Origin: Cyanobium sp. Tous-M-B4
GTDB taxonomy: Bacteria > Cyanobacteriota > Cyanobacteriia > PCC-6307 > Cyanobiaceae
NCBI RefSeq assembly: GCF_024345395.1
Contig: NZ_JAGQBA010000005.1
Location: forward strand, 124,001-188,000
Reading direction: 5' to 3'
DNA length: 64,000 nucleotides
Positions 16,674 to 25,273 of the stretch are shown in pieces; the first letter of the stretch is position 1, and every line of letters starts with the position of its first letter. The notes beneath the pieces are model-generated. The model was not told the origin of the DNA. It was given only the letters and a program-made list of their open reading frames with translations, and searched no databases. The position numbers and the translations under genes are program-made.

Positions 16674-16857
16674 GACGGCATGACAGCTGCCCGCTGGAAG
16701 GTATGGAGGGGACTTGCACCGTAGGTCCCCAAATCGGGCCAGCCAGCCAGACCTGCCCGCCTGGGCCCATCGCGAAGGCCACGCTCAGCACCAACGACAA
16801 CCCCACACCGGTAAGTGCGCCAAGCCCCACGGGCCTGAGGCCCTGGTGGAGCAGCAT
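16270..16857 (-). CDS. Possible membrane protein overlapping ruvA antisense
   Basis: Begins at ATG 16857, overlapping the preceding stop (TGATG), with a convincing transmembrane segment (LGALTGVGLSLVLSVAFAMG). After about 60 residues the frame runs antisense through ruvA, where it looks non-coding. Either the gene has lost its true 3' end where ruvA abuts it, or the coupling is accidental. Confidence 0.3.
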   Translation of the reverse strand: MLLHQGLRPVGLGALTGVGLSLVLSVAFAMGPGGQVWLAGPIWGPTVQVPSIPSSGQLSCRLSPLGGIASAGTLGSNLLPRPTPRCPRRLRRAGRDGFQGLRSPGQPGLAALHHGLLPAAGGRLPANPDRRGFPVAPETAAAVWSAARQPSARRCVCPPRAPGRAGVDRFARWPAPTPWDPSLPVIPGPFGALRR

Positions 16858-17342
16858 CAGACGATCCTGGGCATTGGCGCTCTGCAACTGTTGCCTGTGG
16901 CGCAGGGCCCACACCCCAGGCTGAGTCCCGCCGCCAGAAGGGCCGCTTCCAGGCTTTCGATCCCCACCGCCTGCGGCATGCCCTCGGCCAGCAGTGCATC
17001 GATACCGCCATCGAGATGGGCACTGCCGATCTCCCACGGCTCCATCACCGCAGCGCCGCGGGAGCGGTTCCAGCTGGCGGTTTCAAACTGCCAGCCCTGC
17101 GCGGCGGTGCCGCCATCGGCCTGGGGGATCCAGTGGCTGAGGACCTTGTCTGCGAGCCAGCTGCGCAGAGCGACCTCCGGGTAGGGGGTCCGCAGCAAAA
17201 GCTCGGGCAGCTGACCGTTGAGCTCAGCCGCATGGCGGACCAGCCGGTCCTGAAGGATTGAGAAGGCGGCTGGATCGGCCAACGCGTCCCCAAGCCGCGC
17301 GATCAACGCCCCCCAGCGCCCGGCTGGGAGCTGGGGGCTCAT
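16857..17342 (-). CDS. Hypothetical phage-region protein
   Basis: 161 residues, start overlapping the stop of the upstream membrane gene (ATGA), so co-translated. It has a helical N-terminus (LIARLGDALADPAAFSILQD) and a C-terminal part with GIDALLAEGMPQAVGIESLE that resembles virion maturation or D-alanyl type segments only vaguely. Function unknown. Confidence 0.5.
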   Translation of the reverse strand: MSPQLPAGRWGALIARLGDALADPAAFSILQDRLVRHAAELNGQLPELLLRTPYPEVALRSWLADKVLSHWIPQADGGTAAQGWQFETASWNRSRGAAVMEPWEIGSAHLDGGIDALLAEGMPQAVGIESLEAALLAAGLSLGCGPCATGNSCRAPMPRIV

Positions 17343-17857
17343 GCCAGCTGGTTACCCGGTTGGCCCTGCTCGCCATCGAAGAACCGGCGCAGATTCACAC
17401 CAGCCTCGTTGGCAGCGGCCAGGAGCTCAGCCCGCTGCGCCTCATCCAGGCCATCCCAAAAGGCATGGAAGAGATCGAGCGAGGCCTTGCCCATGCCCAC
17501 GAACCCCAGCACTGCCAGAGGCCAACTCAGCCAGGGGAAAACCAGCAGCACCAGGCCGAGCGCCAGGCTTACGACCGCGCCCTGCTTGGTGGAGGCCCAG
17601 ACCGTCTCGCCAATGGCGCGGATTTGGGTGGCACGGTCGATCACGCCGCGTTGGCGCAGGGCCTCGGTGCGCAGGGCGGTGAGCAGGGCCTGGTAGCCGG
17701 CATAGATGACCACCCCACCGAGGGAGGATTCCAGGACGAACTCACCGCCATTGATGGCGCCGCCATTGGCATTGATATCGATCGAGGCCAGCCCAGCGCT
17801 GGGCGCGGCTTCCCAGCCGGCGCGTGGGATCTGGAAGGGATCTTGGTTGCGGCTCAT
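17339..17857 (-). CDS. Membrane protein of the phage block
   Basis: 172 residues from ATG 17857 (MSRNQDPFQIPRAGWEAAPS). Glycine-rich beta-like part around residues 25-50 (INANGGAINGGEFVLESSLG), then two closely spaced transmembrane helices (VVSLALGLVLLVFPWLSW and PLAVLGFVGMGK). It heads a short minus-strand operon. Role unknown; membrane ejection or superinfection proteins are possible. Confidence 0.5.
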   Translation of the reverse strand: MSRNQDPFQIPRAGWEAAPSAGLASIDINANGGAINGGEFVLESSLGGVVIYAGYQALLTALRTEALRQRGVIDRATQIRAIGETVWASTKQGAVVSLALGLVLLVFPWLSWPLAVLGFVGMGKASLDLFHAFWDGLDEAQRAELLAAANEAGVNLRRFFDGEQGQPGNQLA

Positions 17858-18033
17858 GGTCTGATAACCACTGTGAGTTGTAACAGCATTACCCCGGTGG
17901 CAAGCGGTGGCAACGCCAGCGCTGCGAAACACCACTTGGATGCAGACCTGGCAATCCTGTGGGAGGACGAAGCGGCGCGTGCCGTTTACCCTTCCGCACC
18001 GCAGTTCTTTCTCTTTTGCGCTGCACTGCTGCC

Positions 18034-18255
18034 ATGACCACTGTCGATCGCCACTTGGACCCCGTCCATTACGCGGTGTTCTTCTCTGGCTCATTGGGCG
18101 ATGGCATCGAGATGGTGCAGGCCCTTGATGAGCCCCATGCCGTGGATATCGTCCTGGCCCAGCACCCTGACGCTCATGTGAAGGCCGTTCCGGCCGCCTC
18201 CATCGAGGGCATGAATAAGCACCGCCTTCTGTTTTCTTGGCTGGAGTCGCTGTAA
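18034..18255 (+). CDS. Small hypothetical protein
   Basis: 73 residues from ATG 18034 (MTTVDRHLDPVHYAVFFSGS). Soluble, acidic, no known motif. It stands alone on the plus strand between minus-strand genes. Confidence 0.45.
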   Translation: MTTVDRHLDPVHYAVFFSGSLGDGIEMVQALDEPHAVDIVLAQHPDAHVKAVPAASIEGMNKHRLLFSWLESL

Positions 18256-18319
18256 AGCCCAGTGGCCAAAGGCCAGCAATGGTTGGGCGAGAGAGCTCAC
18301 GCTCGCTGGCCCCGGTTGC

Positions 18320-18532
18320 TCAGAGCACGATCACCCGGGCGGCTGCCCCCCAGATCAGCTGCTGATTGCGGGCCAGCAGCAGGGCCTGCTCACGCGGCAG
18401 CCAGTGGGGATCGGCGCAGATCTGACCCTCGCCATCGAGGAATAGCCGCCGCGCCGTAGTGCTGCTCTTGGCGGCCAGACGGAAGGAGATTAAGCGGATC
18501 GGGCAGACCGGCTCAACGGGAATGGTGGCCAT
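18320..18532 (-). CDS. Small hypothetical protein
   Basis: 70 residues from ATG 18532 (MATIPVEPVCPIRLISFRLA). The centre reads RRLFLDGEGQICADPHWLPR and looks globular. It lies 5' to 5' with the capsid gene. Function unknown. Confidence 0.45.
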   Translation of the reverse strand: MATIPVEPVCPIRLISFRLAAKSSTTARRLFLDGEGQICADPHWLPREQALLLARNQQLIWGAAARVIVL

Positions 18533-18732
18533 GGCGGTGTGACAAGCAGGACGCGACCACCGCGCCCCGGTGCTGCCTCGGCCCCTGGGACGAGCAAGCA
18601 AGGGGCAACCTGCGGAGCGACTGCTATTGCCGCCGCCAGCCTCCACCTCATGCCCTGAGCTGAGCATCAACTGACGGTCCAGACGCGACCTGGCAACAGC
18701 TGCTGTTGTCACTGGGGCAAGGCCCCGGGAGA

Positions 18733-19647
18733 GTGCCCTTGGGCCTGACCTTGATTGAGGCGCAGAAATATGCCCGCCGCGCTGAACAGCTGGCGGTGCT
18801 CAAGACCTTTGCTGAGGGGGAGCTGCTGCGCCGCCTGCCCTTTCGCAACCTTGTCGGTGGCTCATTGAGCTTCCCGGCTGAAACCAAGCTGCCCCGCGTT
18901 GGTTTCCGGGCAGTGAATGAGGGCTACCGCCAGAGCTATGGGGTGATCAACTCCGATTCGGAGTTTGTGCACCTCTTTGGCGGTGATCTGGATGTGGACC
19001 GCTCGATCGTTGATCTGCAGGGCCCTGAGGCCCGTGCTGCCCAAACCGAGATGAAGGTGCGCTCCATGCGCCTCACACTGGAAGCCGCAATCATCAATGG
19101 CGATGACACCTTTGATCCGCGGGCCTTCAACGGGCTGAGCAAGCGCCTGGCACCTGGAGACGAGCAGACAATCGACAACGGTGGCAGCACCCTCAACCTG
19201 CTGGCGCTTGAGGCATTGAGCGACAGCGTGATCGGCTACGGCGGCGACAAGGTGCTGATTGCCAGCAAGGCCGCCCGCCGCCAGATCAGCACAGCCTCCC
19301 GTCAGGCCGGCGGCGAGCTGTATGAGGTGATCGACGGCCGCCACTATTTCGAGGGGATCGAAATCCTGCTGGTGGAGGAGGACGCCGAGGGCCATGCCGT
19401 GCTCGGTTACGACGAACCGGCAGGCACCACCTCCATCTACTGCTGCGTACTGGGCGATGCGGCGGTCTGCGGTCTGCAGGGTCCGTTTGAGGGCAGGTAT
19501 GGCATTGCGGTGCGTGATTTCGGGGAGGTGCATGACGCACCGGTGTTCCGCACGCGGGTGGATTGGTACGTGGGCTTTGCCGTCTGCAACCGCAAGGCAG
19601 CGGCCCGCCTCTACAACGTCGCGCCCATGCCGCTGGTGCTGCCCTAA
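18733..19647 (+). CDS. Phage major capsid protein
   Basis: 304 residues from GTG 18733 (a TTG at 18706 is also possible). It starts with a helix (LIEAQKYARRAEQLAVLKTF), then the pattern LPFRNLVGGSLSFPAETKLP and a long central domain with VINGDD-type loops, and ends in a sheet-rich part with VRDFGEVHDAPVFRTRVDW. This matches the overall plan of HK97-fold coat proteins. It begins the plus-strand unit that continues into fibre genes. The scaffold-like gene lies far upstream. Confidence 0.7.
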   Translation: MPLGLTLIEAQKYARRAEQLAVLKTFAEGELLRRLPFRNLVGGSLSFPAETKLPRVGFRAVNEGYRQSYGVINSDSEFVHLFGGDLDVDRSIVDLQGPEARAAQTEMKVRSMRLTLEAAIINGDDTFDPRAFNGLSKRLAPGDEQTIDNGGSTLNLLALEALSDSVIGYGGDKVLIASKAARRQISTASRQAGGELYEVIDGRHYFEGIEILLVEEDAEGHAVLGYDEPAGTTSIYCCVLGDAAVCGLQGPFEGRYGIAVRDFGEVHDAPVFRTRVDWYVGFAVCNRKAAARLYNVAPMPLVLP

Positions 19648-19722
19648 GCGCCGCCTGCTGGGCAACGCAATAACCCTGCCCGCGCCAACTGATTTGTCCC
19701 CCTTTGATCTGGAGCCCTATCC

Positions 19723-20157
19723 ATGACCACCCAAGCCACCCGGCTGCTCGATGCCCAGACGGTGCTCGTCGGCTGGATCAACCATTCAGCAACCGACTGC
19801 TACGAACACAGCCGCAGCAGCGGCGATGTCATCAATCTCGGCACCGATCTCGATGCCTCCTGCTCCTTTGTGCTGGTGGCCTCCCATCCCGGCCACAGCG
19901 ACGCGGTAACGGTGACGCTGGAGCTTGCGCCGCTGCTGGCTGACGGCACTGCCGGCAGCTGGATCACTGCCGCTGCCGTCGCTATCCCCGCCGCTGGCGG
20001 CAAGGTGGAGGCGAGCATCAGTGGTGCTGCCCTTCTGCTCAATCCAGCCGACAGCGAGTTGGTTACGCCGCCCTGCCTGCGCCTGGCGCGCGCTGTGATC
20101 TCCCCGAGCACACCGGTAGGGATGTGCGTGGCGCTGACCGCCAACCAGGGGCTTTGA
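19723..20157 (+). CDS. Hypothetical virion protein (head decoration-like)
   Basis: 144 residues directly after the capsid gene, with a beta-rich pattern (DASCSFVLVASHPGHSDAVT, WITAAAVAIPAAGGKVEASI). Position and composition suggest a capsid decoration protein. No family is recognised. Confidence 0.55.
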   Translation: MTTQATRLLDAQTVLVGWINHSATDCYEHSRSSGDVINLGTDLDASCSFVLVASHPGHSDAVTVTLELAPLLADGTAGSWITAAAVAIPAAGGKVEASISGAALLLNPADSELVTPPCLRLARAVISPSTPVGMCVALTANQGL

Positions 20158-20167
20158 GGTGAGTGCC

Positions 20168-20812
20168 ATGGACACCGCAATGCCCTTGCAACTGCTGCAA
20201 CCCCTGGATAGCAACAACCCCGCCTCCACGCCGGTTCACCTCTCGGGCCCGGAGCAGCGGCTGAGCGTCACCCCGGATCCGGGTGTGGGCGATGACTCCC
20301 TGCTGCCACCCAGCCAGCTGCTGATCGTCAAGGACGGCGAGAGCCGCTCGATCTGGCCGGTGCACCTGGCTGGCTGGCTGGCATTGGGCTGGCAGCTACA
20401 CACGCAGTCGGCAGAAGCTGCGCCCGAGCCCGAGCCGGAGCCAGCGCCGGAGCTGGTGGATGCGCTTGACCTTGAGCCCGAGCAACCGGAAGCGACAGAG
20501 CCCGCCTCAGCACTGGATGAGACCACGCCCACCGGCGAGCTGCTGGAGTCAACGGAAACCCCCACCAGCGACGGAGAAGCCCTGCTGGCTTCTGAGCCCC
20601 CTGATTTCCAGGCGATGACCAAGGCCCAGATCGTCGAATACTGCTCGGCTGTTCATGGCGTAGAGCTCGATGCCAGCCAGACCAAAGCCGAACTGGTCGA
20701 GCAGGCCACGGCACTGGAAGCCCAGGCCAGCGGCAGTACTACAGCCACCAGCGAGGGCAGCAACGATGCCGCGGATCTCGCTGCTCTGGAGCTGGGTGAT
20801 GCCCTGCTCTGA
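20168..20812 (+). CDS. Hypothetical protein with Glu/Pro-rich linker and HeH-like end
   Basis: About 214 residues. A globular N-terminal 75 residues is followed by an acidic, Pro/Glu/Thr-rich linker (residues 80-150). A C-terminal segment, AMTKAQIVEYCSAVHGVELD, continues with SQTKAELVEQA and resembles the HeH/LEM-like helix pair seen in phage virion and tail proteins. The role is probably structural. Confidence 0.55.
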   Translation: MDTAMPLQLLQPLDSNNPASTPVHLSGPEQRLSVTPDPGVGDDSLLPPSQLLIVKDGESRSIWPVHLAGWLALGWQLHTQSAEAAPEPEPEPAPELVDALDLEPEQPEATEPASALDETTPTGELLESTETPTSDGEALLASEPPDFQAMTKAQIVEYCSAVHGVELDASQTKAELVEQATALEAQASGSTTATSEGSNDAADLAALELGDALL

Positions 20813-20889
20813 TCACGGCCAACTGCAACCGAGCCAGCGCATTCCTGGCTGGGGGCTGGCAACAGCTCTGCAGCACTGCCCTGGCGCCG

Positions 20890-21132
20890 ATGGCCACTCC
20901 CGATCCGGCTGTGCTGGCCGAGCTGACGGCCCAGTGCCGCAGCAGCAGCCGGCCCCAGGGGGTGATCTTCTTGGGCCAGGCCCAGCTGCAGGACGGCGGC
21001 ACCCCTGAACCGCCCCCAGCCGGGGGCATCAGTTCGGTGCAAGCTCTAGCGCCGCTCATCAGTGCCGCCGCCAGCAATGGGGTGGTGGTGCTCGCGCTGG
21101 ACCTGCGCCTGCTCAGCCCCCTACCGCCCTGA
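20890..21132 (+). CDS. Small hypothetical protein
   Basis: 80 residues (MATPDPAVLAELTAQCRSSS), ending in a hydrophobic stretch (ASNGVVVLALDLRLLSP). It lies in line with the fibre genes on the same strand. Function unknown. Confidence 0.4.
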   Translation: MATPDPAVLAELTAQCRSSSRPQGVIFLGQAQLQDGGTPEPPPAGGISSVQALAPLISAAASNGVVVLALDLRLLSPLPP

Positions 21133-21175
21133 CGCCAAACCCTGATCCCCCCAACCCTGTTTTCTGCTGATCGTC

Positions 21176-21853
21176 ATGGCTACCACCACCGAGAGCCGCA
21201 CCGCCGGCCGTTCCCTGCCCCAGCCCACCGACCTGCTGCTGGTGCAGCGCGGCAGCACGCCCTACCGGGCCACGGCTGATGAGGTCAAGGCGTTCATGCT
21301 CACTCCCGCCACCGCAGCATCGATCGGTGCAATCAAACCCGGCACCAACCTCTCGGTGGATGCCGATGGCACTCTCCATGCCGCCATCTCCGGTGCCCTC
21401 ACCTACCGAGGTGCGATCGACCCCACCACAAGTGAGGCCCCGGCAGGCGCTGCAGTCGGGGATGTGTACCTGGCCAGCAGCTCCGGCATTGCCCTGGCCA
21501 GCTGGAGCGGCATCGCCGGCCAGGACATCGCCCAGGGGGATCTGCTGCTGTTTGACGGCACGATCTGGAGTGCCAATGCCGCTCTGGGCCCCGATGGCGC
21601 CGGCGTGATCCGCATCCAGGTGGCTGCACCGCTGGCCATCGATGAAAGCGATCCAGCTCAGCCGCTGCTGAGCGTTGAGCCTGCCTCCACCGCTGCTGCA
21701 GGCGTGCTGCGCCTAGCGGCTGCCGAGGACCTCACCGCCGGTACCGAGGGCGCCGCTGTCGATGCTGCAGCCCTCAAGGAAGCGATGGCCACTGCCCAGC
21801 CGGCCGGGGACTACATGCCTCTGGATCTCAGCACCCTCCCAGCTCTGCCCTGA
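21176..21853 (+). CDS. Tail-fibre-like protein
   Basis: 225 residues, low-complexity and rich in Ala, Gly, Ser and Asp, with a fibre-head pattern: TDLLLVQRGSTPYRATADEV at the start and the familiar GTLHAAISGALTYRG and AAGVLRLAAAEDLTAGTEGA segments. Similar modules occur in fibre and baseplate proteins of cyanophages. It is followed by the propeller protein, so the two may form the receptor-binding apparatus. Confidence 0.6.
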   Translation: MATTTESRTAGRSLPQPTDLLLVQRGSTPYRATADEVKAFMLTPATAASIGAIKPGTNLSVDADGTLHAAISGALTYRGAIDPTTSEAPAGAAVGDVYLASSSGIALASWSGIAGQDIAQGDLLLFDGTIWSANAALGPDGAGVIRIQVAAPLAIDESDPAQPLLSVEPASTAAAGVLRLAAAEDLTAGTEGAAVDAAALKEAMATAQPAGDYMPLDLSTLPALP

Positions 21854-21865
21854 TCGCCGCAGCTG

Positions 21866-22915
21866 ATGACCCTCCAACCAGGCGACCTGCTGGCGATCAC
21901 CCGCCCTGCTGGCCCCGCTGCCGGCACCTATCAGCTGCCTGCAGCAGCACTGGCGGAACTGGCTGGCCAGACACCAGTGCTGGGAATCACTGGCGTGCTC
22001 TGGTCAACCGTGCGTTCAGCGGCAGACAACAGCTGGCAGGCGATCTGCTGGGCGCCGGAGCTGCAGCTCTACGCCTGCGTGGCGGGTAGCGGCACGGGCA
22101 ATCGGGTAATGACCTCAAGCGATGGCATCCGCTGGAGCCCCCAACTATCAGCGGCGGATCAGAACTGGGTGGCGCTCTGCTGGGCTGCGGAGCTGGGGCT
22201 GTTCGTCGCCGTCAGCGACAGCGGCCTTGGTAATCGGGTGATGACCTCACCGGATGGCACCAGCTGGACCCTGCGCCAGACGCCGGCCAACAACAACTGG
22301 ACCGGGGTCTGCTGGTCGCCCGAGCTGGGCCTGTTGGTGGCGGTTGCCAGCAGTGGCACAGGCAATCGGGTGATGACCAGCAGCGATGGCTTCACCTGGA
22401 CAGCCAGACCGGCTGCTGCAGATCAGGAATGGCGCTCCATCTGCTGGGCGCAGCAGCTGGGGCTGCTGGTGGCGGTGAGCAGCACCGGCGGCAACCAGCG
22501 GGTGATGACCTCAAGCGATGGCCGCAACTGGACCCTGCGGACAGCTGCCGTAGCCAACAACTGGACAGCGCTCTGCTGGGCGGCGGAGCTGGGTTTGCTG
22601 GTGGCGCTGAGCAGCAGCGGCCGGGGCAACCGGGTGATGACCTCCCCCGATGGGATCAACTGGACGAGCCGGACCTCAGCAGCCGACAACGCCTGGACCT
22701 CCCTCTGCTGGGCGCCGCAGCGGGAGCTGCTCGTGGCGGTGAGTAGCAGCGGCACCGGCAACCGGATCATGACCAGCGGCGATGGCATCAGCTGGACGGT
22801 GCGCAGCTCCCCAGCTGATCTGGGCTGGCGTTCGCTCTGCTGGTCGCCCCAGCGGCGTCAGTTCGCGGCTGTGAGCAACAGCGGCGCTGGCAACCGGGTG
22901 ATGGTGAGCCCCTGA
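21866..22915 (+). CDS. Seven-repeat beta-propeller, probable receptor-binding protein
   Basis: 349 residues. A 45-residue leader is followed by seven tandem units of 44 residues, each with the pattern W..(L/I/V)CW, then L(L/F)VAV.SSG.GNRVMTS.DG..W. The first strand near VLWSTVRSAAD could pair with the last, truncated unit (NRVMVSP) to close a seven-bladed ring. Six-fold and seven-fold propellers of this type bind sugars or proteins. Its place next to the fibre protein suggests host recognition. Repeats are very similar, so they arose recently or are homogenised. Confidence 0.7.
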   Translation: MTLQPGDLLAITRPAGPAAGTYQLPAAALAELAGQTPVLGITGVLWSTVRSAADNSWQAICWAPELQLYACVAGSGTGNRVMTSSDGIRWSPQLSAADQNWVALCWAAELGLFVAVSDSGLGNRVMTSPDGTSWTLRQTPANNNWTGVCWSPELGLLVAVASSGTGNRVMTSSDGFTWTARPAAADQEWRSICWAQQLGLLVAVSSTGGNQRVMTSSDGRNWTLRTAAVANNWTALCWAAELGLLVALSSSGRGNRVMTSPDGINWTSRTSAADNAWTSLCWAPQRELLVAVSSSGTGNRIMTSGDGISWTVRSSPADLGWRSLCWSPQRRQFAAVSNSGAGNRVMVSP

Positions 22916-22918
22916 ACC

Positions 22919-23113
22919 ATGACTGACACCAAGGCACCCCTGCCAGTGATTGGCTCGCGCTGCTGGCGTGACCTGATCAGCCCAGAGAGTGGCGCCACCG
23001 TGCTCAGCCTTGCGCCCGAGTCCCTCAATGCCGATCCGATGGTGGAGCTGGCCTACGACGAAGGCGGCAGCGGCTGGTGGCCGCTCTCCACGCTGGTGTT
23101 CGAGCAGGCATGA
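22919..23113 (+). CDS. Small hypothetical protein
   Basis: 64 residues beginning three bases after the propeller gene (MTDTKAPLPVIGSRCWRDLI). Soluble, acidic, with SGWWPLSTLVF near the end. Probably a small virion or assembly protein. No motif. Confidence 0.5.
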   Translation: MTDTKAPLPVIGSRCWRDLISPESGATVLSLAPESLNADPMVELAYDEGGSGWWPLSTLVFEQA

Positions 23114-23126
23114 GCCAAGGGGGGCC

Positions 23127-23714
23127 TCAGCCCGCCCCCACCAGCTGGTGCCGCAGAGCCTCAAGCGCTTTCTTCTGGGCCCGCTGCACCGACATGGCGC
23201 TGATTTGCAGCTGCTCTGCCGCCTGCCGGAGTGAGAGGCCCTCAAGGATGGTGAGCCTCAGAGCCGTGGCTTGAGCTGCAGGCAGCTGATCTACCAGCTG
23301 CTCCAGCGCCAGATCATCAGCGGGCCCGGCTGCTTCTGGCTCGGGGCTGGCCAGCTGATCGAGCAGGCACGGCTCGCCATCAGCGTGGCCATCAAGGCTG
23401 ATGTGACCCAGGGGGCACTGACCCTGCTCATGCAGCCGGCGTGGGATACGCACCAGCCGCACCCGATCGCGCAGGTGATGCTGCAGGGCACCTGAGATGC
23501 AGCGCCGCAGATAGGGCTCAGCTGGCTCACCTGCTTTGCAGCGCAGGACAGAGTGGAGCAGGGCTTCTCTAGCCACCTGGATCAGATCCTCCCGCTCGAC
23601 CAAAGGGAAGAAGCGGCGGGCTACAGCTGAGGCAACGGCATCAGCCAAAGGCAGGTGCTGGAGCACAAGGGCATCACGGGCGCGGAGAGCAGAGCGGGAA
23701 AGCGGGGCAGCCAT
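23127..23714 (-). CDS. Sigma-70-family factor
   Basis: 195 residues. Region 2-like: DAVASAVARRFFPLVEREDL followed by LRRCISGALQHHLRDRVRL and the linker LVRIPRRLHEQGQ. Region 4-like: LEQLVDQLPAAQATALRLTI followed by GLSLRQAAEQLQISAMSVQR, a clear HTH. It therefore contains both DNA-contacting regions, unlike the sigma-like protein at 4.2 kb. It is convergent to the fibre genes and may switch on late genes. Confidence 0.75.
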   Translation of the reverse strand: MAAPLSRSALRARDALVLQHLPLADAVASAVARRFFPLVEREDLIQVAREALLHSVLRCKAGEPAEPYLRRCISGALQHHLRDRVRLVRIPRRLHEQGQCPLGHISLDGHADGEPCLLDQLASPEPEAAGPADDLALEQLVDQLPAAQATALRLTILEGLSLRQAAEQLQISAMSVQRAQKKALEALRHQLVGAG

Positions 23715-23991
23715 CTGGGGACGGCAGAGAACCCCACCCCCAACGGCCAGCCGCAGGGATGTGACAAGGACGCCCCAACGGGGCGCATGGCTAGATCCTT
23801 GACGCAGCGCGAGGACTGGACGAGGGATTTAGGTGGGTGTTTGACGGCCTGGTGGCGATTACTCCCGTTTGTCGCCAGCAACGCCTTAGGAGCCCACTCC
23901 TGCTGAGCTGCGGCGCCCCCTACAACAGGAGAGCAATGACAGAAGCAGTTGACACTGGTATGACAGAGGTTCGCAACTGCAGCGGCAATCT

Positions 23992-24525
23992 TTGGCCAGC
24001 ATCAAGGAAGCAGCTAGGGACTGGCTACGCCTACCGGTAGTCACCGCGGGATCTGAATACTTGGTGATGGGTTATTTAATGCGTAGAAATATACTTGCCT
24101 ACAAGGCGCCACCTGGAAACGAAGGATACGACCTAATTTGCATTCACCCTGAACCCAGGCATAATCCATCAGAAGTAGAAAAGGCGCAAATCAGGGTCCA
24201 AGTGAAAAGCAGATATGCAACTGATTGCGACCGTGGCTTCCCCGTTAAGGAGAAGAGCCTGGCTGCATTCGACTACCTAATTGTCGCCTTCCTCAACATC
24301 GGCAATTTCTATGGGAAAAACGATGGCAGTACGGGCTCTTGCGAGCCTGAGTTCTACACCCTGCCCCAGTCCTTCGTCAGGGAGCATCACGACTCAAGCT
24401 CTAGCTGGGAGAAGGTCAGACTGAAGAAGCTCCAGGACGAGATAGAGCCCTTCAAGAATGAGAAGGGCTTTGAACTTATCGCTCAAGAGCTTGGCATCGC
24501 CTCTCCAAGAAAAAATCGCATCTAG
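23992..24525 (+). CDS. PD-(D/E)XK-nuclease-like protein
   Basis: 177 residues from TTG 23992. A candidate nuclease core is seen: a helix with Glu (AGSEYLVMGYLMRR), NEGYDLIC with the Asp, and IRVQVKSRY with the (Q/E)xK motif, spaced as in PD-(D/E)XK enzymes. The rest is unrecognised. It lies eight bases upstream of the HNH gene, so they form a pair next to the BREX operon. Function as restriction-type nuclease is inference. Confidence 0.55.
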   Translation: MASIKEAARDWLRLPVVTAGSEYLVMGYLMRRNILAYKAPPGNEGYDLICIHPEPRHNPSEVEKAQIRVQVKSRYATDCDRGFPVKEKSLAAFDYLIVAFLNIGNFYGKNDGSTGSCEPEFYTLPQSFVREHHDSSSSWEKVRLKKLQDEIEPFKNEKGFELIAQELGIASPRKNRI

Positions 24526-24532
24526 GAGCAGC

Positions 24533-25204
24533 ATGAAGTTCCGGCTGATCCAGTCGAATGATCGCGGCTTGCTGACCAAGGTGGGCGATCGAACCTATGC
24601 CCGCCGAAAGCCTGCCAAGGGGGAGGAGCTGCTGGAGCTGCCAACACTCTTCATCTGGGTTAAGAAGCCACAGCGCTACCTAGCCCGCTGCTGGACGCGC
24701 TGGACGGGAGAGGTCCTGGAGCAGGACTTTATCTATGAAGTGACACGCTTTCGGGAGGTCATTGATCTGCAGGGACAAACCTGCTTCCATCAGTGGTGCT
24801 CTCACCAGCTCAGGCAAGAGATGTGGACGATGCGCGGAGAAGTGGTCGATCTCAGCCAGCTGAGCTGCCCTGAGCCCGAGGCTGTCTATGAGGCCAATCG
24901 ACACAAAGGTAGCTCCGGCCTCCAGCGGAGAAAAGCACGCATCATTGCCCAGTCGCCTGCACTTTCGGAGGAAGAGAAGGAGCGGTTGAATCAGATCTAT
25001 GGTCTTCGAGACTCCCTCAATCAGGCCGAGGGGCGCATCAGCTATCACGTCGATCACATTCAGCCACTAGCTGCTGGCGGCCTGCATCATCCTGATAATT
25101 TGCGGGTACTGGCAGCTTTTGAAAACATGCGCAAAGGAGCCAAGCTCCCTGACGCTGCTACTCGCAAGCAAGATGCTTGTGGGAGAAGCAGATCAGACCA
25201 TTAG
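24533..25204 (+). CDS. HNH endonuclease-domain protein
   Basis: 223 residues from ATG 24533 with an AGGAG ribosome site. The C-terminal HNH core is ISYHVDHIQPLAAGGLHHPD followed by NLRVLAAFENMRKGAK, with all three motif residues present. The N-terminal 150 residues are unrecognised (VKKPQRYLARCWTRWTGEV). Coupled to the upstream PD-(D/E)XK-like gene, it may be a DNA-targeting effector at the edge of the defence island. Confidence 0.7.
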   Translation: MKFRLIQSNDRGLLTKVGDRTYARRKPAKGEELLELPTLFIWVKKPQRYLARCWTRWTGEVLEQDFIYEVTRFREVIDLQGQTCFHQWCSHQLRQEMWTMRGEVVDLSQLSCPEPEAVYEANRHKGSSGLQRRKARIIAQSPALSEEEKERLNQIYGLRDSLNQAEGRISYHVDHIQPLAAGGLHHPDNLRVLAAFENMRKGAKLPDAATRKQDACGRSRSDH

Positions 25205-25273
25205 GAACTGACGTAATTTCTGATTGCAGAGATCAGGCACTCCCTTCCTGTCGCCAGGCGGCACAAAAAACAC

